Source of the DNA: Actinostola sp. cb2023
Lineage: Eukaryota > Cnidaria > Anthozoa > Actiniaria > Actinostolidae
Assembly: GCA_033675265.1 (NCBI GenBank)
Contig: JAUJYZ010000910.1
Span: forward strand, 62,001-126,000
Reading direction: 5' to 3'
DNA length: 64,000 nucleotides
The notes under the pieces are model-generated. The model was not told the origin of the DNA, did not search any database, and saw only the letters and a program-made list of their open reading frames with translations. Shown here one piece after another: positions 58,094 to 64,000 of this stretch (position 1 is its first letter; each line of letters starts with the position of its first letter). Made by a program: the position numbers and the translations under genes.

Positions 58094-59689
58094 GTAGTAT
58101 TGGACGAGGCGGCCACTGACACACCGTCACCGAATATTGAAGATGTTGAGGCAACTTTCAAGGACAGATACGAACGTCCTGATCTTGTTGATGAAAGCCC
58201 GTACGTCCCGCAAGAGTGCCCCCTCGGGGACACTTTAGCTGAACCTTTCAGCCTTGATGAGATTGAAAAGGCCGTACGACAGTTAAAGATCCGTAGTGCT
58301 CCAGGGCCAGACAGTTGGGCAACCAACTCGGTCCTGCGAAAAATCCCACGCCAAGCGCTGGGTAACATTTTCAACATGTGGGGTGCGTTAGCTAGAGTTC
58401 CCACTTTTATGAAGACTAATCGAACGACTCTGATTCCGAAGACCAGTTCTTGCGAGGAATTAAGAGATGTCAACAACTGGAGGCCAATCACACTAGGTTC
58501 GGTTCTCTTGCGTCTCTTTACCAAACTCTGGGCCAGCCGGCTCAGTGTAAGTATCCCAATCAATCCTCGACAGAGGGCGTTCGTCCCTAGGGACGGATGT
58601 GCAGAGAGTGTTCTATTGCTCGCTGCTTTGATTGACGATGCTTGGAGGCGTAAGAAAAACATCAACCTAGCCTGGTTAGATTTAGCCAAAGCGTTTGATA
58701 CAGTGCCACACTCCACTATCCTTAGAGCGCTAAGGAGAAAAGGTGTGCCTGAGTTCTTTGTTCAAGTAGTGAGGGATCTCTACCATGGGTCCATGACCCA
58801 AGTGACCGTGGGGGGACAGACCACAAATACCATCTATATGCTTTCAGGTGTAAAGCAGGGCTGCCCCCTCTCACCGCTTTTATTCAATCTTGTTATGGAT
58901 GAATTTCTGGACCAACTTGTGGAGGGATACGAATTTGGAAGAGATAAGTCCACCGGACTTGCCTTTGCGGACGATCTGGTACTGTCCCATTCTACCCCGG
59001 AAGGGTTAGAACGAATGCTTAGACAAGCCAAGGATTTCTTCCAATCCAAAGGGATGTCGTTTAATCCTAAAAAGTGTCGAACGATTTCGATGCTTAAGGC
59101 CAAACGCAGGAAGACTCTGAAGGTCATTACGAATCGACCGTTCCAACTACATGGAGCAGATATTAAGCAGTTATCTATTGTGGATGCTGTAAAATATCTT
59201 GGGTTGTATTATGACGCACGAGGACGAATAAGATCTGACTTCAGCGATGTAGAGACGTGGTGTCTTAGAGTGAAGAAGGCGCAGCTGAAGCCGCAGCAGA
59301 AACTAGTGATGGTGAGACAGTTCATCATACCAAGAATGCTGTACCGATTCCGAGTGGGTAGAGTAACTATGACTCAGCTTCGTGAGGTCGACCGAATAAT
59401 TCGACGGAGTGTTCGTACCATGCTGCATTTGCGTCACGACCTGCCTGCGGAATTATTCTATATCTCTGTCAAGCATGGGGGTCTCGGTCTTAGCTCCTTT
59501 GAGGAGATAATTCCGCGCATGAAAGTCAAGTTGCACCTAAGTATGCACAAGTCTGTTGATCAAAATATTGTTGAAGCGATTAAAAGTCCGCTGCTTGTTG
59601 GTGAATTCGCTTGGGCTCGACGGTTCAGTGGCCTTGAAGGTGTCCAAGACAATCTGGGCATTGCCAAATCAGGGAACTGTCAGAATTAG
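58094..59689 (+). CDS. R2-like reverse transcriptase, best-preserved (copy D)
   Basis: About 529 codons are open, with the full RT domain: RSAPGPDSWATNSVL, NNWRPITLGSVLLRLFTKLW, LAWLDLAKAFD (motif A Asp, codon at 58679), GVKQGCPLSPLLFNLVMDE (motif B), AFADDLVL (motif C, near 58962), SFNPKKCRT and KYLGLYYDARGRIRSDF. The thumb follows. The frame ends near 59689 by a frameshift in the IAKAAE region. It is enzymatically plausible as RT but detached from its zinc fingers and endonuclease, with no start of its own; I treat it as a fossil ORF. Confidence 0.75.
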   Translation, partial: VVLDEAATDTPSPNIEDVEATFKDRYERPDLVDESPYVPQECPLGDTLAEPFSLDEIEKAVRQLKIRSAPGPDSWATNSVLRKIPRQALGNIFNMWGALARVPTFMKTNRTTLIPKTSSCEELRDVNNWRPITLGSVLLRLFTKLWASRLSVSIPINPRQRAFVPRDGCAESVLLLAALIDDAWRRKKNINLAWLDLAKAFDTVPHSTILRALRRKGVPEFFVQVVRDLYHGSMTQVTVGGQTTNTIYMLSGVKQGCPLSPLLFNLVMDEFLDQLVEGYEFGRDKSTGLAFADDLVLSHSTPEGLERMLRQAKDFFQSKGMSFNPKKCRTISMLKAKRRKTLKVITNRPFQLHGADIKQLSIVDAVKYLGLYYDARGRIRSDFSDVETWCLRVKKAQLKPQQKLVMVRQFIIPRMLYRFRVGRVTMTQLREVDRIIRRSVRTMLHLRHDLPAELFYISVKHGGLGLSSFEEIIPRMKVKLHLSMHKSVDQNIVEAIKSPLLVGEFAWARRFSGLEGVQDNLGIAKSGNCQN

Positions 59690-59920
59690 AACGCCACGCC
59701 AGTTTCCGTTCCAAATTCTTCGGAATGCGGCACGAGCCAATTGCTATTAATGCACCTAGCTGCAATAGCTGGTAGCTGGTTTTGAGCCTATGGGTGGCAG
59801 TGATTTCATCTTAGGCGTGAAATTGATCAGTGACAGCCTCCCGACCAGAGTTAATCGCTCATTGGGGGAGAGAGACGCCTTTAAAACTTGCAGACGGTGT
59901 CACGCTTTTCCGGAAAACAC

Positions 59921-60014
59921 GCCCTTGTAGGCATTCACTTGGGCTACTAATGCACAAAGTCTATCATTGTAAAAAGCATTGAGACTTTGCTTAATGCGTT
60001 TTTTAAGAAATTAT
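59921..60014. repeat. 94-bp direct repeat, right of copy D
   Basis: The second copy of 57083-57176. It continues directly into the array unit (CATTATTATTATTATTATTG). Confidence 0.9.
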
Positions 60015-60570
60015 CATTATTATTATTATTATTGTCAAAATGCAATTGAAAATGACCGTTTCCTTTCAGATAGTTATGGCAAATACTGATTTTACATTTT
60101 ATTGCATGCTATTTCACTGGAAGTGCTACTGAAATGAAGTGCTACTGTCCTCGCACATGAGCATGTTGCCATGGTTTCACATGGCACGACCGTGAGGGCC
60201 TAGATTTGTGACACGACCACAGCGTTTGCATTTTAAGACTTGTGCTACCACAGGTAGCCCAAGTAATTATTTAAGCAGATAAGGGCATGGTTTTACAGAT
60301 GATTAACATGGTAACCTTTCTTATAGAAAAGCGTAGGTACCTCAGCGACAACTTCGGAAAGTGGCGTGGTTTCGTTAGTTTTTGCTATTTTGTCCCAAAC
60401 TTAGTGAGAGGGCTCGCCACTGGAAGCCTGCTGGCTTATTCGTATTCCATAGAAGGATATCTGAAGTTTGCGGAAGGGAAGAATGACATGTTCTTGAAGA
60501 ACGTGTCAATGGGTTTGTGTCTTCCTTGTACAACATCAATGGATATCAACCAATCTATCGATCAGCAATA

Positions 60571-60960
60571 GGTCAAGCCACGTGTCCTATTTGTCTAGAA
60601 CAGTACAAGGACCCACGAATCCTTCCATGTCTTCACACATACTGTAGAAATTGCATACAAGATGTTTCCTAAAGGACGTACAATGTTTACCATCAAATGT
60701 CCTGCATGTTGTGAGCATGTAAGAGTTATGGGGACTCACATTTACTCGGTATCAGAAGTACCAGGGCCCTCGCATCCTTCCATGTCTGCATACTTACTGT
60801 AGACATTGTCTAGAAGATGTTTGATAAAGGACGTACAACGTTTACCATCAAATGTCCTGAATGTTGTGAACATGTAGAGGTATGGTGACTCATATTTACA
60901 CCATATCAGCAGTACCAGGATCTTCGCATCATTCCCTGTCTGCATACTTATTATAGAGAT
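60571..60960 (+). pseudogene. TRIM-type RING exon, broken, with internal duplications
   Basis: Reads TCPICLEQYKDPRILPCLHT then YCRNCIQDVS and a stop. This is C1-C6 of a C3HC4 RING as in TRIM E3 ubiquitin ligases. The remaining zinc pair appears in another frame (TIKCPACCEHV), followed by two more partial copies of the exon (DPRILP-like at about 60770 and 60915). No B-box or NHL/SPRY region is present. Confidence 0.65.
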
Positions 60961-61006
60961 TGTTTAGAGTTGATTATTTTCTTGTCACAATGAAATATAA
61001 CTAGAC

Positions 61007-62857
61007 GCCCTTGTAGGCATTCACTTGGGCTACTAATGCACAAAGTCTATCATTGTATAAAGCATTGAGACTTTGGTTAATGCGTTTTTTAAGAAATTAT
61101 CATTATTATTATTATTATTGTCAAAATGCAATTGAAAATGACCGTTTTCTTTCAGATAGTTATGGCAAATACTGATTTTACATTTTATTGCATGCTATTT
61201 CATTGGAAGTGCTACTGAAATGATGATTGATCAACGAGTACCAAAAAATTGTAAATCCTTAGATTAAGTCAAAGAACTAGGTACATTCTATAGACATCGC
61301 AGCGTGACTACCTCGTTGCGTGACTAAAAACATGCATACATATGTAGATTTATGTATCAAGGGATTTTTTATTCTATTTGTATCTATTTGGGCAGCAAAT
61401 GCTACTAAATTTAGCCAAGAAATAAAGTTCAATAGTTAATGAACATATGTGATGCATTTCTTTCTCACTGCAAACATAATTTCGTCTATATTCTTGGCAC
61501 ATAAAGTCAGTTGGGCAACTTCCAACAGACAAAATCAATTTCACAAACTCAGCAATGAAATCAGTCTAAGCTCAAGTTTTATAAAATCAATATCCTGTGG
61601 GACACCAATCAAGCTCAAATTGTGCTAACTATATAAAATAACTTAAATTATTAGTAAAGAACATAAGTAAGCTTATGTGGTTCATTTGCCTGTTCACTCG
61701 CCTCGGGTCTCGATTCACAAGTTCTTGTTTAGCTCATCATTATTCTGCAATTCAGCTGCTAGATAGTACTTTGTGATCTTTCATCTCAGTGTTTTCATTT
61801 GACGAACGGCATGCTCGAGAAGGCCACAGCAAAATTAATATTCTTGGACATTTTGTAATGCATATATTGTACCAATAACGAGTAAAACCCAAAAAATAAA
61901 CTATAATTATCATCTATCATCTTCACCTGAATGTTTACAAGTTTAAATAGGTTTATTTGCGTATTGTGAGTCTTTTGGCAACTGACTGCTGTCCTCGAAC
62001 ATGAGCATGTGGTGGTTGCCATGGTTTCACATTGCACGACCGTGAGGGCCTAGATTTTTTGACACGACGACACCATTTGCATTTTAAGACTTGTGCTACC
62101 ACAGTTAACCCAAGTAATTATTTAAGAAGATAAGGGCATGGTTTTACAGATGATTAACATGGTAACCTTTCTAATAGAAAAGCGTAGGTACCTCAGCGAC
62201 AACTTCGGAACGTGGTATGGTTTCATTAGTTTTTGCTATTTTGTCACAAACTTAGTGAGAGGGCTCGCCGCTGGAAGCCAGCTGGCTTATTCGTATTCCA
62301 TAGAAGGATATCTGAAGTTTGCAGAAGGGAAGAATAACATGTTCTTGAAGAACGTGTCAATGGGTTTGTGTTTTCCTTGTACAACATCAATGGATATCAA
62401 CCAATCTATCGATCAGCAATAGGTCAAGCCACGTGTCCTATTTGTTTAGAACAGTACAAGGACCCACGAATCCTTCCATGTCTTCACACCTACTGTAGAA
62501 ATTGCATAGAAGATGTTTCCTAAAGGACGTACAACGTTTACCATCAAATGTCCTGCATGTTGTGAGCATGTAAGAGTTATGGGGACTCATATTTACTCGG
62601 TATCACAAGTACCAGGGCCCTCGCATCCTTCCATGTCTGCATACTTACTGTAGACATTGTCTAGAAGATATTTGATAAAGGACGTACAACGTTTACCATC
62701 AAATGTCCTGAATGTTGTGAACATGTAGAGGTATGGTGACTCATATTTACACCATATCAGCAGTACCAGGATCTTCGCATCCTTCCCTTTCTGCATACTT
62801 ATTATAGAGATTGTTTCGAGTTGATTATTTTCTTGTCACAATGAAATATAACTAGAC
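61007..62857 (+). repeat. 1.85-kb tandem unit 2, full length (1851 bp)
   Basis: Contents in order: the 94-bp word and (ATT)n, non-coding DNA (61200-62040), the 95-codon frame at 62138-62422 (MINMVTFLIEKRRYLSDNF...), and three RING fragments (62421-62815). Open frames at 61795-62037 (minus) and 63613-63897 (minus) are simply the same repeat segment. Confidence 0.88.
62421..62815 (+). pseudogene. TRIM-type RING exon in unit 2
   Basis: Same as 60571-60960 with small differences: TCPICLEQYKDPRILPCLHT, YCRNCIEDVS, stop; then TIKCPACCEHV and two partial copies ending in FLHTYYRDCF, where a zinc-binding Cys is lost. Confidence 0.65.
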
Positions 62858-64000
62858 GCCCTTGTAGGCATTCACTTGGGCTACTAATGCACAAAGTCTA
62901 TCATTGTAAAAAGCATTGAGACTTTGGTTAATGCGTTTTTTAAGAAATTATCATTATTATTATTATTATTGTCAAAATGCAATTGAAAATCACCGTTTTC
63001 TTTCAGATAGTTATGGCAAATACTGATTTTACATTTTATTGCATGCTATTTCATTGGGAGTGCTACTGAAATGATGATGGATCAACGAGTACCAAAAAAT
63101 TGTAAATCCTTAGATTAAGTCAAAGAACTAGGTACATTCTATAGACATTGCAGCGTGACTACCTCGTTGCGTGACTAAAAACATGCATGCGTATTTAGAT
63201 TTATGTATCAAGGGATTTCGTATTCTATTTGTATCTATTTGGGCAGCAAATGCTACTAAATTTAGCCAAGAAATAAAGTTCAATAGTTAATGAACACTAT
63301 TGAACATATGTGATGCATTTCTTTCTCACTGCAAACATAATTTCGTCTATATTCTTGGCACAGAAAGTCAGTTGGGCAACTTCCAACAGACAAAATCAAT
63401 TTCACAAACTCAGCAATGAAATCAGTCTAAGCTCAAGTTTTATAAAATCAATATCCTGTGGGACACCAATCAAGCTCAAATTGTGCTAACTATATAAAAT
63501 AACTTAAATTATTAGTAAAGAACATAAGTAAGCTTATGTGGTTCATTTGCCTGTTCACTCGCCTCGGGTCTCGATTCACAAGTTCTTGTTTAGCTCATCA
63601 TTATTCTGCAATTCAGCTGCTAGATAGTACTTTGTGATCTTTCATCTCAGTGTTTTCATTTGACGAACGGCATGCTCGAGAAGGCCACAGCAAAATTAAT
63701 ATTCTTGGACATTTTGTAATGCATATATTGTACCAATAACGAGTAAAACCAAAAAATAAACTATAATTATCATCTATCATCTTCACCTGAATGTTTACAA
63801 GTTTAAATAGGTTTATTTGCGTATTGTGAGTCTTTTGGCAACTGACTGCTGTCCTCGAACATGAGCATGTGGTGGTTGCCATGGTTTCACATTGCACGAC
63901 CGTGAGGGCCTAGATTTTTTGACACGACGACACCATTTGCATTTTAAGACTTGTGCTACCACAGTTAACCCAAGTAATTAATTTAAGAAGATAAGGGCAT
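62858..64000 (+). repeat. 1.85-kb tandem unit 3, cut by window end
   Basis: Near-identical to unit 2 from its first base to the window edge. A repeated ATTGAACATATG and a few base changes are the main differences. The array probably continues beyond 64000. Confidence 0.88.

Larger units (their letters stand above)
57177..59920 (+). mobile_element. R2-like copy D, truncated at both ends
   Basis: A 2744-bp insert between 94-bp direct repeats. It starts inside zinc finger 1 (CGGCGCCATCTGCAG) and ends inside the Cys-His region (TTTTCCGGAAAACAC), lacking the endonuclease and 3' untranslated region. It lacks the Harbinger: CAGGGCAAGATTAATATC is continuous near 57500, giving the empty site. Confidence 0.9.
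59921..61006 (+). repeat. 1.85-kb tandem unit 1, internally deleted
   Basis: Runs from GCCCTTGTAGGCATT to the next copy. A deletion of about 770 bp near 60135 makes it 1086 bp. It contains a 95-codon open frame (60287-60571) also present in unit 2, and RING fragments. Confidence 0.85.

Noticed and set aside
61795..62037. Minus-strand frame repeated at 63613-63897
   Set aside because: Its repetition reflects the tandem unit, and the frame differs between copies.

Overview
The window is animal-type nuclear DNA. It is AT-rich, has GT-AG spliced coding exons, and is dominated by transposable elements of families common in invertebrate metazoans: R2-type non-LTR retrotransposons, PIF/Harbinger, Kolobok, Crypton, BEL/Pao, Mutator-like, CR1/L2-type LINEs and many MITEs. 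A cnidarian or another marine invertebrate fits best, but nothing here fixes the species. I see no intact host gene, rRNA, tRNA or CRISPR. The host-like coding pieces (DUF3987 NTPase, TRIM-type RING exons) are broken.

Layout. 0.2-1.65 kb: frameshifted DUF3987 pseudogene. 2.33-3.06 kb: minisatellite. 6.37-9.3 kb: R2-like copy A, degenerate and 3'-truncated. 10.08-12.01 kb: 1.9-kb element with Tc1/mariner-type ends. 13.2-14.7 kb: Crypton tyrosine-recombinase pseudogene. 15.4-17.85 kb: BEL/Pao pseudogene. 19.87-34.4 kb: R2-like copy B, split by a Harbinger transposon that is itself split by a 7.3-kb Kolobok. 35.7-43.6 kb: R2-like copy C, carrying the same Harbinger at the same site but no Kolobok. 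43.6-52.6 kb: LINE remnant, several MITEs, a Crypton fragment and unidentified exons. 52.9-56.7 kb: MULE transposase remnant, MULE-type element with 9-bp target duplications, palindromic Kolobok-type MITE, LINE remnant. 56.7-64 kb: array of 1.85-kb repeats carrying decayed RING exons, with R2-like copy D inside 94-bp direct repeats.

How the parts relate. The nesting gives an order of events: R2-like element, then Harbinger, then duplication of the composite, then Kolobok into one copy. Harbinger encodes a HARBI1-type transposase and a divergently transcribed Myb/SANT protein. Each copy has a different homopolymer frameshift in the transposase, so a comparison predicts an intact parent. The Kolobok has six recognisable coding exons, an MBD-like N-terminal region and a C-terminal zinc knuckle. 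Its ends carry perfect TTAA duplications, and copy C preserves the empty site.

Caution: 31.74-33.54 kb looks like badly degraded consensus sequence, and single-base homopolymer frameshifts occur in several otherwise well-preserved elements. Some breaks may therefore be sequencing errors.
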